58,875 nucleotides of DNA from Kutzneria sp. 744 (GCF_000568255.1 NZ_KK037166.1:5630572-5689446); one strand, 5' to 3'. Shown: positions 17,325-26,779, counted from the first letter of the stretch. The notes: generated by a model from the letters alone, not told the origin. Program-made: numbers and translations.

Positions 17325-19599
17325 CCGAGTTGCCCTGGTAGACGTAGCTGTACCGCTGGTTCGCGGGCAGCTCGTTCACCAGGTCACGCAGCTTGCCGCC
17401 GGCGGTGAGGGTGGCCACTGTCGGCGAGAACTGCATGTCGTTGAAGTCGCCGGGGATGACGATGTTGGCCTTCTTGTTCACCGCCAGGATCTGGTCGACG
17501 AACGCGCGCAGCGCCGCCGTCTGCTGACCGCGCTGCACCTCCGAGCTGCGCGACGGCGGCTGGTTGCGGCCTACGTCCGGCTGGTCGCCGAGCTTGGACA
17601 CCAGGTGGTTGCCGATCACGATGACCTCGCGGCCCTGGAACCTGAACTCCGCGGCCAGCGGCTTGCGGCTGGCGTTCCACGCCGTGTTGGTCGGGTCGAC
17701 ACGACCCGGCGAGACCGAGAGCTCGGCCTGGCCGTGGTTGTTGACGATCGTCGTCGCGGTGGTGGCGCCGCCGCCCGGGCGGTCCACAAAGGACACCCGC
17801 TTGGCGTTGTAGAAGAAGGCGATCCGGATGTTGCCGCCCGGCTGGCCGCCGTCGGCGTCGTTGGTCGGATCGATCTCCGTCCACTTGTACTGCGGGCCGC
17901 CCGCGGCCACCACGGCGTCCGCGAACTTCTGCAGCGTCTGGTCCGCCGCGACGACGCCGTCGTCGGTGGCGCCCGAGTTGTCCTGGATCTCCTCCAGCGA
18001 CACGATGTCCGGCGCGGCCAGGTTGTGCACCAGGTTGCCGGCCAGTCGGTCGTACTTGGCCTGCGGGTCGGTCGGCGCCAGGTTCTCCACGTTGTAGGTG
18101 GCCACCGCCAGCTCGTCCACGGTCTGCTTGGACGTGGTCTCCGGCTTGAGTCCGCCCGAGACGAGGCCGCCCAGCTGCGTCGCCTGGACCACGTAGCCAC
18201 CGAACTGGGTGTAGTCCAGCGGGCCCGCGGTGGCGCCCGTGAGCTTGTCGCCCACGTTCGCCACGGGGAACGGCGTCTGGGCGAACGGGATCAGCGACTG
18301 CACCTCGAGCCGTCCCGCGTTGTTGTCGTCATAGCCCAGGTAGACCGTGCCGCCGCGCGCGCTCGGATTCTGCGCCGGCTTCGTCGTCACGTACAGCTCG
18401 TTGTACTTGTCGGTCGCGCCGACCACGCGGGCGTCGTCCACCTCGACCCGCATGCCCTCACGCGACTCGAAGAAGTCCAGCGCGTACTTGTCCGGCTCCA
18501 GCGCCAGGCCCTCGATGTTGCCGCCGGTCGGGGCGAACGCCGTCGGCACCGTGTCCGGGTGCAGGATCTCCGCCGCCGGCAACGGGTTGCCCGAGGAGAC
18601 CACGGTGACCGTGGCCGAATCGAGCTCCGTGTTGGACTGGTACAGCGACTTCGCGCCGGACTCGTCCGGGTAGAACTCCGAGACCTTGCCGGCCACCGTG
18701 ATCGCGTCGCCGGGCTTGACCGCGGCGGCCTTCGATCCGGTGTAGACGAAGATGCCCTCGCTGGTGCGCGGGTCGTTGTCCGGGCTCGGGTCCTGGAAGA
18801 AGAAACCCTGGCTGCTGCCGAACGTGCGCACGCCCGTCACGATGCCCGGCACGTCGCTGACCTGCTTGCCGACCAGCGGCGAAAGGCGGGTCGTGCCCTG
18901 GATGTCGTGGATGCGTGCCGGAACGCCGGTCGGCGGCGGGGTCGTGCCGCCGCCGGTCGTCTCGCCCTTGCTGTTGGTCGGGGCGGGCGCGCCGGCGGTG
19001 AAGTCCTTGGAGTTGTCGTCGGTGTCGCCCGCCATGCGGGACACCGCCGCCGTGTTGCTCGGGGCCGGGGCGCTCGCGCCCTCCACGACCACCGCGCCGC
19101 CGAAGCCCACCAGGTCGTGCACCCGGGGATCGGCCGCGCAGTCCGCCGCCGTGAGGCAGGTCAGCGGGTCCTTGCCGCTCACCAGGGCCACCGTGCCCGC
19201 GGTCGCCGACATGTTGATGGTGCCGGTGGCGTCGGCCGTCGGCAGCGCCGTCGTGCCGCCGCTGCTCTTGGCCTCGCCGACCAGGTACTTCGCGCCCGCG
19301 GCGATGCTGCCCGTCAGGGCCGTCGTCTGCCAGGTGCTCGTCGGCTTCGGCGCCCCCGGCAGGTACTGCACGCTCCAGCCGTCCACCGACACCGCCGCCG
19401 TGGACCGGTTGGCCAGCTCGACGTAGTCGGAGGTCAGGGTGGCGCCGGTGTTGCCGCCGCCCCCGTACACCTCGGCGATCAGGGCATCAGCGCTCGGCGC
19501 CGCCGACACCGGGGCCGCTGTGACGACCAGTCCGGCCGACAACAGCGCGGTCACCGCCGTGCCGGCCAGGGCTCTGCGGCGGTGTGGAGATGGGGTCAC
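17311..19599 (-). CDS. Secreted nuclease/phosphatase (ExeM/NucH type), C-terminus lost
   Basis: The signal peptide (about residues 1-33, ending VSA-APS) is followed by a lamin-tail-like domain (LIAEVYGGGGNTG...VDGWSVQY), an OB-fold region, and an endonuclease/exonuclease/phosphatase domain. The latter has VATYNVENL, SLEEIQDN, VIVIGNHLVSK and VIPGDFND. The product should continue with the D-H-I and S-D-H-D-P motifs that finish the active site. Instead the text stops at YQGNS, where anomalous sequence begins, so the catalytic His/Asp are missing. It probably digests extracellular DNA in the intact form. Confidence 0.88.
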   Translation of the reverse strand: MTPSPHRRRALAGTAVTALLSAGLVVTAAPVSAAPSADALIAEVYGGGGNTGATLTSDYVELANRSTAAVSVDGWSVQYLPGAPKPTSTWQTTALTGSIAAGAKYLVGEAKSSGGTTALPTADATGTINMSATAGTVALVSGKDPLTCLTAADCAADPRVHDLVGFGGAVVVEGASAPAPSNTAAVSRMAGDTDDNSKDFTAGAPAPTNSKGETTGGGTTPPPTGVPARIHDIQGTTRLSPLVGKQVSDVPGIVTGVRTFGSSQGFFFQDPSPDNDPRTSEGIFVYTGSKAAAVKPGDAITVAGKVSEFYPDESGAKSLYQSNTELDSATVTVVSSGNPLPAAEILHPDTVPTAFAPTGGNIEGLALEPDKYALDFFESREGMRVEVDDARVVGATDKYNELYVTTKPAQNPSARGGTVYLGYDDNNAGRLEVQSLIPFAQTPFPVANVGDKLTGATAGPLDYTQFGGYVVQATQLGGLVSGGLKPETTSKQTVDELAVATYNVENLAPTDPQAKYDRLAGNLVHNLAAPDIVSLEEIQDNSGATDDGVVAADQTLQKFADAVVAAGGPQYKWTEIDPTNDADGGQPGGNIRIAFFYNAKRVSFVDRPGGGATTATTIVNNHGQAELSVSPGRVDPTNTAWNASRKPLAAEFRFQGREVIVIGNHLVSKLGDQPDVGRNQPPSRSSEVQRGQQTAALRAFVDQILAVNKKANIVIPGDFNDMQFSPTVATLTAGGKLRDLVNELPANQRYSYVYQGNSEDWI

Positions 19600-19752
19600 C
19601 CTCGTCCTCCTACTAGCTCAGTGGTCGGGGCATCCTCCCCCGGTCGAGTGAACACCGGAAGGCTTTTGCACAACGGTTACCTGGTAGTACGAAGGGCGTT
19701 GATTTCCACCGTTTCCCCCATACCGGGCGGATCGCCGATCTAGGGTCGACCG

Positions 19753-20280
19753 ATGAAGTGGTGGGGGCGTGGATTGGCGGTCGAGGCGGTCTGCCTGCTC
19801 GTACTGCTGATTCTGTCGATCGTGCCGGGCATCTCGCTGCCCATCGGCCTCACCGTGCTGTTCATGCTGCCCGGGTTCGCCGCCATCCCGCCGTTGATGC
19901 TCAAAGTGGACGCCCGCGAGCAGCTGTGGCACGGGTTCGTGGCCGTGCCCCCGGTGTGGCGGCTCAGCCTGCTCATGCTGGCCGCTGTCGCGCTCATCGG
20001 CGGCCTGAGCATGTTGCCGCGCGGCTTCCCGCGCTACGAGAACGGGCAGTACGTGACCGATAGTCACGGGCAACGGACGTACTTCACCGCCGCCGAGTAC
20101 GAGCAGACCATGGCCAGCATCCCCCGCCTCGTCTGCGCTGTCGCGGTGGCCTTCCTCGCCGTGATGGCCCTGCTGTGCCTGGCTTCCCTCAACCTCGGTC
20201 CGCCGCCGGCGCCGCCCCCGCCGGACCCGCCGCGCATCAAGCTGCGGCGGGACTTCGACAACTCCCCGCCAGAGGACTGA
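19753..20280 (+). CDS. Four-segment membrane protein
   Basis: The 175-residue protein has hydrophobic segments at about 7-27, 29-47, 69-90 and 121-145, then a Pro-rich cytoplasmic tail with PPPAPPPPDPP. The extracytoplasmic loop contains YFTAAEYEQTM. It shares layout and the AEY-containing segment with the protein at 20390, so the two look like old tandem duplicates. Function unknown. Confidence 0.7.
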   Translation: MKWWGRGLAVEAVCLLVLLILSIVPGISLPIGLTVLFMLPGFAAIPPLMLKVDAREQLWHGFVAVPPVWRLSLLMLAAVALIGGLSMLPRGFPRYENGQYVTDSHGQRTYFTAAEYEQTMASIPRLVCAVAVAFLAVMALLCLASLNLGPPPAPPPPDPPRIKLRRDFDNSPPED

Positions 20281-20389
20281 CCCTTTTTGCCCGTATGCCG
20301 GCGATCACCTTCGCGTCCGGAACCTGGCGGGTGGCCGGCCCCTCCTATCGAGTGGCGGTGGGACTCGCCGCCGAAGGGGGGCTTCGGCC

Positions 20390-20821
20390 ATGAAGTGGTG
20401 TGTTGTCGCTTCTTTCGTGGGCATGGCTTCGGCCATCGCCGTTCTCGTGTTGTCGCTGGTCTTCGGGCCGGCACTGCCCATCAGCCCATTGGTGGCGGCC
20501 TTGGCCATCGTGCCGGCTGTCGTGATCGGCGTCTTCGCGCTGCGCGGGACCATCCATGACCGCGCGTACCGGACGTTGCACCGCTTTTCTTCGGCGGCCA
20601 GGCGTTTGGTCCTGCTCTACGTCGTGCTGGGGTTGGCCGGCTTCGGCGTGATCGTCAGGTTCGGCGCCGAGCTGCCGCAGCACCGTACGCCGGCCGAGGA
20701 GTACGCCACTCTGGTCGACCCGCTCCGGCTCACCGCCGGCGTCATGCTGATCGTCTATGCCGCCCTCGGCCTGGTCATCTTGGTTCGAATGCACTACCGG
20801 CCGCTGGTTGTCCGTCGTTGA
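20390..20821 (+). CDS. Membrane protein, paralogue of the preceding gene
   Basis: The 143-residue protein starts MKWC (the neighbour starts MKWW). Membrane segments lie at about 5-25, 31-50, 70-90 and 115-135. The loop RTPAEEYATLVDPLRL corresponds to TAAEYEQTMASIPRL in the neighbour. It lacks the Pro-rich tail. Function unknown. Confidence 0.68.
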   Translation: MKWCVVASFVGMASAIAVLVLSLVFGPALPISPLVAALAIVPAVVIGVFALRGTIHDRAYRTLHRFSSAARRLVLLYVVLGLAGFGVIVRFGAELPQHRTPAEEYATLVDPLRLTAGVMLIVYAALGLVILVRMHYRPLVVRR

Positions 20822-20830
20822 CGGCGTCGA

Positions 20831-21214
20831 TTGCCCATGGCGGCCCCTCCGTTCGCCGGCAGATTCGGCGGGGAAGTGGCGGATTGTTCGCGCCGTGACT
20901 CCTTGGCCGGCTTGGCGCCGCATCGGGTCTCCACCGTCACCGATGCGGCCGCCGCCGACTGCAACGGCGACGGCAGCACCGATTTCGCACTCACCGACGG
21001 CCCCGGCTGGAACACCCTCCCCGTCGCTTTGTCCGCCGGTAATGGTTCTTATGCCGTGACGGACACCTTCGTCGGCGACTTCGCCACCTGGTCCGCCACC
21101 CCAGACGCCGTAGTCGTCGCCACCCCCAACAACTCCCCCGCTTGCCGACATACGAAGACGGTGCCGCTGGGTCCCCGTGTCGGCCGTCTGACGGGCAACT
21201 GCAACAGAAACTGA
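20831..21214 (+). pseudogene. Remnant of a VCBS/FG-GAP repeat protein
   Basis: The middle of this frame reads CNGDGSTDFALTDGPGWNTL and AGNGSYAVTDTFVGDFATW. This is one blade of the FG-GAP/VCBS repeats found in secreted actinobacterial proteins. There is no signal peptide, no further repeat and no convincing ribosome site. The rest is short and unrelated, so I read it as a decayed fragment. Confidence 0.55.
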
Positions 21215-21224
21215 GACGAAACGA

Positions 21225-21262
21225 CAGAGCCCCGGCAACCAGACTCGGTTGCCGGGGCTCTG
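21225..21262 (-). terminator. Terminator of tRNA-Ser(CGA)
   Basis: A perfect 16-bp stem (CAGAGCCCCGGCAACC and complement) has a six-base loop. On the minus strand it is followed by the T-rich GTCGTTTCGTC. It starts six bases past the tRNA. Confidence 0.8.
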
Positions 21263-21267
21263 CGCAG

Positions 21268-21352
21268 CGGTGGCGGTGGGATTTGAACCCACGGAGGGTT
21301 GCCCCTCACACGCTTTCGAGGCGTGCTCCTTCGGCCGCTCGGACACGCCACC
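21268..21352 (-). tRNA. tRNA-Ser(CGA)
   Basis: On the minus strand GGTGGCG pairs with CGCCACC. The anticodon loop CTCGAAA within CACGC/GCGTG gives CGA. A class II variable arm and GGGTTCAAATCCC T arm are present. It reads UCG. Confidence 0.95.
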
Positions 21353-21400
21353 GGTAAGAACATTACAGGACGCCCGATGGCGGTTGTCAGCTGGGGTTGG

Positions 21401-21856
21401 TCACGGGCGGTGAGCAGCGAAGAAGGAGTCGAGGAGGGCGGCGCAGTCGGGTTCGAGGACGCCGCCGCGGACCTCGGGGCGGTGGTTGAGGCGGCGGTCG
21501 CGGACGACGTCCCAGAGGGAGCCGACGGCGCCGGTCTTGGGCTCCCAGGCGCCGAAGACGAGGCGGGAGACGCGGGCCAGGACGAGGGCGCCGGCGCACA
21601 TGGTGCAGGGCTCGACGGTCACGGCGAGGGTGCAGCCCTCAAGGCGCCAGCCGTCGCCGAGGACGGTGGCGGCGGCGCGGAGGGCGAGGATCTCGGCATG
21701 GGCGGTGGGGTCGCCGAGGCGCTCACGGGCGTTGCTGGCGGAGGCGAGCTCGCGGCCGTCACGGTCGACGACGACGGCCCCTATGGGGATATCGTCGCCG
21801 GCGGAGCGGGCGGCCCGGATGGCGGCCCGGACCAGCTCCTCGTCACTGCTGGACAC
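21401..21856 (-). CDS. tadA: tRNA-specific adenosine deaminase
   Basis: The 151-residue cytidine-deaminase-fold enzyme makes inosine at the wobble position of tRNA-Arg(ACG). The zinc motif is complete: HAEILALR (His ligand and catalytic Glu) and PCTMCAGA (two Cys). The target tRNA-Arg(ACG) lies in the same window at 34240. GTG start; it overlaps the upstream partner gene by 14 bases. Confidence 0.95.
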   Translation of the reverse strand: MSSSDEELVRAAIRAARSAGDDIPIGAVVVDRDGRELASASNARERLGDPTAHAEILALRAAATVLGDGWRLEGCTLAVTVEPCTMCAGALVLARVSRLVFGAWEPKTGAVGSLWDVVRDRRLNHRPEVRGGVLEPDCAALLDSFFAAHRP

Positions 21857-22361
21857 GGTCGATGATGGCGTCGAACTCGGAGTTGAAGCCGCAGCGCTGG
21901 GCGATCATCTGCAACTGCTCGTCGGGGTAGAGGTCGACCTCGTCGACGATCACCTGGAGCTCGCCGTCGGGCAGGCCGAGGTCGGCGAGGATGGCCAGGT
22001 CGCCCTCGGGCCAGAGGCCGTCGTCCTCGTCGTCCGGCGGCTCGACGCGCAGCAGGTCGAGCACGTCGGCGGCGATGTCGTAGTCCAGCGCGGCGGCGGC
22101 GTCGGACAGCAGCAGGGACACGCCGCCGGGGCTGGGCCGGAGCAGCACGAAGAACTCGTCGTCGATGTTGAGCATGCCGAACAGCGCACCGGTCGACCTG
22201 ATCTTGCGCAGCGCGGTGATGGCGGCGTCGAGCTCGTTCAAAGTGGCCAGGTCGAGCGAGCTGCAGCGCCATTTGCCGTCCTCGCGGACGACGGCGACAC
22301 CGAAACCACCGACCGGCTCGTGCACCGACATGTGCACACCGTATGCGTACGGGCCGGTCAC
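21843..22361 (-). CDS. tRNA adenosine deaminase-associated protein
   Basis: This is an acidic protein of 172 residues (162 if the ATG at 22331 is used). It matches the actinobacterial family always found just upstream of tadA, with EPVGGFGVAVVREDG, an acidic EPPDDEDDGLWPEGDLAILADLGL stretch and a C-terminal helix. Its biochemical role is not established. Overlap with tadA implies coupled translation. Confidence 0.85.
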   Translation of the reverse strand: MTGPYAYGVHMSVHEPVGGFGVAVVREDGKWRCSSLDLATLNELDAAITALRKIRSTGALFGMLNIDDEFFVLLRPSPGGVSLLLSDAAAALDYDIAADVLDLLRVEPPDDEDDGLWPEGDLAILADLGLPDGELQVIVDEVDLYPDEQLQMIAQRCGFNSEFDAIIDRVQQ

Positions 22362-22433
22362 CCGGAAGCACTATCCCCCAAGCCGGCCCCGCACAGATCG
22401 GCCGGACGGTGGTTCCGGTGGGAACATGGCTGG

Positions 22434-23672
22434 ATGACCACTTCAGCGGCACGCCCAGCTACCACCCAGTCAGGTGACCCCAGGCTCGCTGGTCTCATCG
22501 AGGCTGCCCGCGCGCTCCAGCCACGCACGGTGGCGCTGCGCCGACAGGTCCACAAGCGGCCTGAGCTGGGACTGAGGCTTCCACTGACGCAGGCGGCGGT
22601 GCTGCACGCGCTGGAGGGTCTGCCGTTGGAGATCACCACCGGCCAGTCGACGGACTCGGTCGTGGCCGTGCTGCACGGCGCCCGCCCGGGCCCGACGGTG
22701 TTGCTCCGGGCCGACATGGACGCGCTGCCCCTGACGGAGCAGACCAGCTGCGCCTTCGCGTCCGAGGTGCACGGGACGATGCACGCGTGTGGCCACGACA
22801 CGCACGTGGCGATGCTGGCCTCGGCCGCACGGCTGCTGTGCGCCCGCAAGGAGGCCCTCAACGGGCATGTGGTCTTCATGTTCCAGCCCGGCGAGGAAGG
22901 CCACCACGGGGCCAAGCACATGATCGACGAGGGCGTGCTCGGCGCGTCCGGCCTGCTCGCCAACAAGGCGTTCGCCCTGCACATCACGTCGACGGTGCGA
23001 TCGGGCGTGATCACCAGCCGGCCCGGCCCGATCATGGCCGCGGCCGACGTGTTCCGGGTGCGGGTGATCGGCCGCGGCGGTCACGCCTCGCAGCCGCACA
23101 AGGCGCTGGACCCGGTGCCGGCCGCGGCGGCGATGGTGGGCGCGCTGCAGACGATGATCACGCACCGGGTCGCCACGACCGAGCCGGCCGTGCTCACCGT
23201 GGCCAAGATCGCCGCCGGCACCTCCACCAACATCATCCCGGAGTTGGCCGAGCTGGAGGGCACCATCCGGACGTTCTCCGAGACCACCCGCACCGCGGTG
23301 CACACGGAGGCCAAGCGCATCTGCGAGCACACCGCGGCGGCCTACGGCTGCTCGGCGACGTTCCAGCTCGAACGGGGCTATCCCATCACTGTGAACGACG
23401 CCGAGGTCGCCGCCACCGTGCTCGGCCTGGCCGGCTCCGTGCTCGGGCAGCGCTACAGCGAGCCGATGGACGAACCGATGATGGGCGCGGAGGACTTCTC
23501 GTACGTGACCAGGCAGATTCCCGGCGCGATGGCATTCCTCGGCGCCTGCCCGCCGTCGACCGCGCTGGACGGGGCGGCCCCGAACCACTCCAACCGGGTG
23601 CTGTTCGACGAGGCCGCGATGGAGCACGGGGTGGCGATGTACGCCGCTTTCGCACTCGACGCGCTGCGTTAA
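22434..23672 (+). CDS. M20 family amidohydrolase (HipO/AbgB type)
   Basis: The 412-residue metallohydrolase has the expected zinc motifs: LLRADMDALPL, MHACGHDTHVAML, FQPGEEGHHGA and a C-terminal MGAEDFSY. A dimerisation domain with GRGGHASQPHKALDP lies at about 195-310. The family cleaves N-acyl amino acids or peptides; the substrate is not evident. The ATG at 22434 fits the family's N-terminus. It is divergent from the tadA pair. Confidence 0.9.
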   Translation: MTTSAARPATTQSGDPRLAGLIEAARALQPRTVALRRQVHKRPELGLRLPLTQAAVLHALEGLPLEITTGQSTDSVVAVLHGARPGPTVLLRADMDALPLTEQTSCAFASEVHGTMHACGHDTHVAMLASAARLLCARKEALNGHVVFMFQPGEEGHHGAKHMIDEGVLGASGLLANKAFALHITSTVRSGVITSRPGPIMAAADVFRVRVIGRGGHASQPHKALDPVPAAAAMVGALQTMITHRVATTEPAVLTVAKIAAGTSTNIIPELAELEGTIRTFSETTRTAVHTEAKRICEHTAAAYGCSATFQLERGYPITVNDAEVAATVLGLAGSVLGQRYSEPMDEPMMGAEDFSYVTRQIPGAMAFLGACPPSTALDGAAPNHSNRVLFDEAAMEHGVAMYAAFALDALR

Positions 23673-23712
23673 CACCCGGGGTGGTTTCGCCAGGTTCGCC
23701 CGTGGCGGCAGG

Positions 23713-24687
23713 ATGGGGCACGTGCTGCCTGTTTGTGTGATCGGGTTGGGACTGATCGGCGGGTCCGTCATGCGCGCCGCCAGCGCTGCCGGCCGGGCGA
23801 CCTGGGGTACCACCGCGTCCACCACGGACGCCGATGCCGCGCGCGCGGCCGGCTTCACAGTCGAGGACAGCGTCGACGACGCGCTGCGCCGAGCCGATGA
23901 GGAAGACGCCCTCATCGTGCTCGCCGTGCCGCTGACCGCGCTGGCCGACGTGCTGCGGTCGGTCTCCGCCTACGCGCCCGGATGTCGGCTCACCGACGTC
24001 ATCAGCGTCAAGGGGGCGGTGTCGGAGGCCGTGCGCAAGATCAACCCTTACGCACGGTACGTCGGCGGGCATCCCATGGCCGGCACGTCGCGGTCGGGGT
24101 GGACAGCCGGCTCAGCCGAGCTGTTCCGGGATGCCGCCTGGGTCGTCACCACGGAGGACGACAGCGACCAGGAGGTGTGGCTCGAGGTCGTGCAGCTCGC
24201 CCTGGCCTGCGGCGCCCACGTCGTGCCGGCATCGGCGTCCGCCCATGAAAAAACCGTCGCCCGCATCTCCCACCTTGCCGCATGCTGGCGGCCGTGCTCG
24301 CCAGCGTCGGCGCCTCGGGAGGGCCGCTGTCGCTAGCCCTGGCCGCAAAATTCAGGCGACGGCACCCGCGTCGCCGGCAGCCGCCCCGAGCTCGTGCAGG
24401 CCATGTGCGAGGGCAACCGGGCCGCTCTCCTCGACGCCGTCGACGACGCCCTCGGCCGCCTCGGCGCCGCCCGCGGCTCCCTCGCCTCCACCGGCGGCCT
24501 CGCCGCCACCGTCAACGCCGGCCACCTGGCCCGCCGGGAGCTCGAACAGCACCGCTCCGGCGCTCGTCACGCCGTCAAGGTCGACCTGGAGGCTCGGGAC
24601 GCCCTCACCAACCTGCGCGACCTCGGCAACAAGGGCGGCCGACTGACCGCCCTCGACGGCACGGTGGCCATCGTCCAGATGCTCTGA
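23713..24687 (+). CDS. tyrA: Prephenate dehydrogenase, interrupted by two frameshifts
   Basis: The first about 190 residues are a clean TyrA dehydrogenase: VIGLGLIGGSVMRAA (NAD site), VISVKGAV and GGHPMAGTSRSGW. Near 24275 the frame slips (a HLPHMLAAVLAS-type segment continues in another frame from about 24282) and slips again near 24353. The C-terminus RPELVQAMCEGNRAAL to IVQML then reads normally to 24687. Homology on both sides is undamaged, so sequencing error is likelier than decay. The enzyme makes 4-hydroxyphenylpyruvate for tyrosine. Its 3' end abuts the converging gene. Confidence 0.85.
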
Positions 24688-25320
24688 TCAGACCCGACGG
24701 GCGAGACCGGGGTATTCGACCACGAGGCCGTTGGGGTCGACGCTGAGCTCGACCGAGGCGTCGCCGCGGTCGAACGCGACGACGCTGCCGCTGTCGTCCA
24801 CGGAGACGGTGCGGTAGCGCTCGTGGACGAGGCTGACCGAGAGGTCCGGCAACGACACCCACACGACGGGCAGCTCGTGCTCGCCGGCTTCGCGGTGCAG
24901 GCCGAGGCGGCGCACCGGCAGGGCGTTGAACAGGACGCTGCTCTGCAGGTTGACGTCGAGTGCGCCCTCGAAGTCACGGCGCTCGGCACCGCGGCCGCGG
25001 TCGATGATCCACATGCCGTCCTCGGTGCGGCTGAGCGACATGGTGCGCTCCTCCTCGGCGGTGGCGCTGCGCAGCAGCAGCCGGCTCACCACGCCGTCCT
25101 CACCGACGGAGAGCTCGAAGGAGGCGTTGTAGGCCTCGTTGCCCTCGATGGCGGCGGCGACGACCCGCCCGCTGCCTTTGATCCGGTTCTCCGACAACAC
25201 CAGCCGGGCCGACTCGAGGCGGGGGCCGGTCAGGCCCTCCCACGTCACCATCACCGGCCGGCGACCGGCACGGGGCGTGCTGTCGGACTGTGCGGGCTCA
25301 GTCGCGTTGGGGACGTTCAC
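24688..25320 (-). CDS. Putative glycolipid-binding domain protein
   Basis: The 210-residue protein has no signal or membrane segment. Text such as VTWEGLTGPRLESARLVL and SSVLFNALPVRRLGL matches the putative glycolipid-binding family (formerly DUF1089). The fold is a half-barrel seen in lipid-carrying proteins; the ligand is unknown. It is a single gene, ending base-to-base against tyrA. Confidence 0.75.
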   Translation of the reverse strand: MNVPNATEPAQSDSTPRAGRRPVMVTWEGLTGPRLESARLVLSENRIKGSGRVVAAAIEGNEAYNASFELSVGEDGVVSRLLLRSATAEEERTMSLSRTEDGMWIIDRGRGAERRDFEGALDVNLQSSVLFNALPVRRLGLHREAGEHELPVVWVSLPDLSVSLVHERYRTVSVDDSGSVVAFDRGDASVELSVDPNGLVVEYPGLARRV

Positions 25321-25374
25321 AGTCCACCTTTCGAGGTCAGGGTCGACAACGGAGCGTACCTAACCGAAACGACA

Positions 25375-25406
25375 GTGGGGCCTCCCGTTCGCACGGGAGG
25401 CCCCAC
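25375..25406. terminator. Terminator downstream of the thioester-domain protein gene
   Basis: A perfect 14-bp stem GTGGGGCCTCCCGT with its complement and a short loop lies 23 bases past the minus-strand stop at 25430. It may serve both strands. Confidence 0.75.
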
Positions 25407-25429
25407 ATGGCTCAGCGAAGCAGCTGGTG

Positions 25430-26779
25430 TCAGCTGTGGTTGGCCTTACGGCGACGCACGAAGAACAGCGCGCCGATACCCGCGCCGATCAGCACGATCG
25501 CGGCGATCACCGGGCCGATGACCGAGGCTCCGGTGTAGGCGAGCTGGTTGGTGTCGGCTGTGGTGGTCGGGGTCGGCGTGGTGCACGACGGCGGCATCGA
25601 GGTGGTGGTGGGGCTGCTGCTGGTGGTGCCACCGTTGCTCGTCGTGGTGGTCACGGTCGTCGTCGACGTGGACGGCACACACGGCTGCGTGGTGGTCGTC
25701 GTGGTCGTCGGCTTCGTGGTCGTGGTGGTCGTCGTGGTCGTGGTCGGCGTCGTGGGAGTGGTCCACGAGGCCGGCGCTTCGGCCGAGACGGTCACCTTGC
25801 TGGCCTGCGCGACGATCAGCGGCTGCGTGCAGCGCTTCTGGTCCTTGCTGCCGTCCTTGCACTTGTCGGGGTTGTCGTTGACACCGACGAAGATGCGGCC
25901 GAGGTCGAGCGTGGCCTCGGTGGAGACGCTGAACGTGGTGTTGCCGGCCGGGGTGCCGTCAGCGACCTTGACGAAGACGCTGTCGCCGTCCTTGACCGAG
26001 GTGACCGGGTTGCCCTTGGCATCCGTCAGCGTGACGCCCTTGGGGAACTTGCTGGTGTCCAGCTTCAGGTCGCCGGTCGCGGTGCTCTTGATGACGAACG
26101 GCCCGACCAGGTTGCCGTTCTGCTTGGCATCGGTCGACACGATGTTCAGCGTCGGCTTGGGCTGGTTGAGACCCGGGTTCTTGTCGGTCAGGAAGTGGTA
26201 CAGCTTGTCCACGTCCTGGACGACCTTCTGCGGGTACGGGTGCTTCTGGTCCGAGCTCTTGGCGCCCACCAGGTCGATGCCGTCGCTGTAGTGCCAGATG
26301 GCGGACTGGGTGGCGCCGATGGCCTCGGCCTCGGTCAGCCCCTGGATGCCCGCGGCCTTGCCCAGGTCGGCCAGGCTCATCGTCGGGTACGAGTTGTGCA
26401 GCACCCAGTTGATCTGCGACTTGTTCTTGTCGAAGTCCACGCTGGGGTTCGGGTACTTGTCCCAGTCGACCTCGTGCATCTTCTCGCCGTTGAGGTTCAG
26501 CGTGAGGCCGATGCAGTAGGTCAGGACCGGGTCCTTGACGCCGTCGATCCTCAGCTTGATCAAGGCGGTCTGTTCCGGCGTCGACTGCTGCTTGTCGCTC
26601 TTCAGCTCGACGTCGACACCGCGCGGCCCGCCGTTGACCGGGGTGGCGGTGACGGACGACGTGCCGTCCTGCGGGGCGGCGCTGTCCGCAGCGAACGCCA
26701 GCGGCGCGGCCGACATGAGCGCGATCGAGGCGCCGAGCACAGCGGCGGCGATGCGACCCGGGTGGAACCGGTTTGCCAT
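25430..26779 (-). CDS. Cell-wall-anchored thioester-domain surface protein
   Basis: The 449-residue protein has a signal peptide (cleavage about AFA-AD, residue 30). The thioester domain (TED/TQXA) at about 75-190 has its Cys at residue 89 in YCIGL and its Gln at about 158 in ATQSAIW. These are the residues that form the internal thioester able to bond covalently to a target. Next come a Cna-like or DUF11-like middle, a Thr-rich stalk (about 340-410), and a sorting signal LAYTG, membrane segment and RRRK tail, which fit a class E sortase. An AGAGGAG site precedes the ATG. Confidence 0.88.
   Translation of the reverse strand: MANRFHPGRIAAAVLGASIALMSAAPLAFAADSAAPQDGTSSVTATPVNGGPRGVDVELKSDKQQSTPEQTALIKLRIDGVKDPVLTYCIGLTLNLNGEKMHEVDWDKYPNPSVDFDKNKSQINWVLHNSYPTMSLADLGKAAGIQGLTEAEAIGATQSAIWHYSDGIDLVGAKSSDQKHPYPQKVVQDVDKLYHFLTDKNPGLNQPKPTLNIVSTDAKQNGNLVGPFVIKSTATGDLKLDTSKFPKGVTLTDAKGNPVTSVKDGDSVFVKVADGTPAGNTTFSVSTEATLDLGRIFVGVNDNPDKCKDGSKDQKRCTQPLIVAQASKVTVSAEAPASWTTPTTPTTTTTTTTTTKPTTTTTTTQPCVPSTSTTTVTTTTSNGGTTSSSPTTTSMPPSCTTPTPTTTADTNQLAYTGASVIGPVIAAIVLIGAGIGALFFVRRRKANHS

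Noticed and set aside
17230-19743. An 837-codon open frame on the plus strand
   Set aside because: It is the antisense shadow of the secreted nuclease gene and partly reads anomalous sequence.
25640-25770. Short repeats resembling a CRISPR array
   Set aside because: The repetition comes from Thr codons in the stalk of the surface protein; there are no spacers and the frame is coding.
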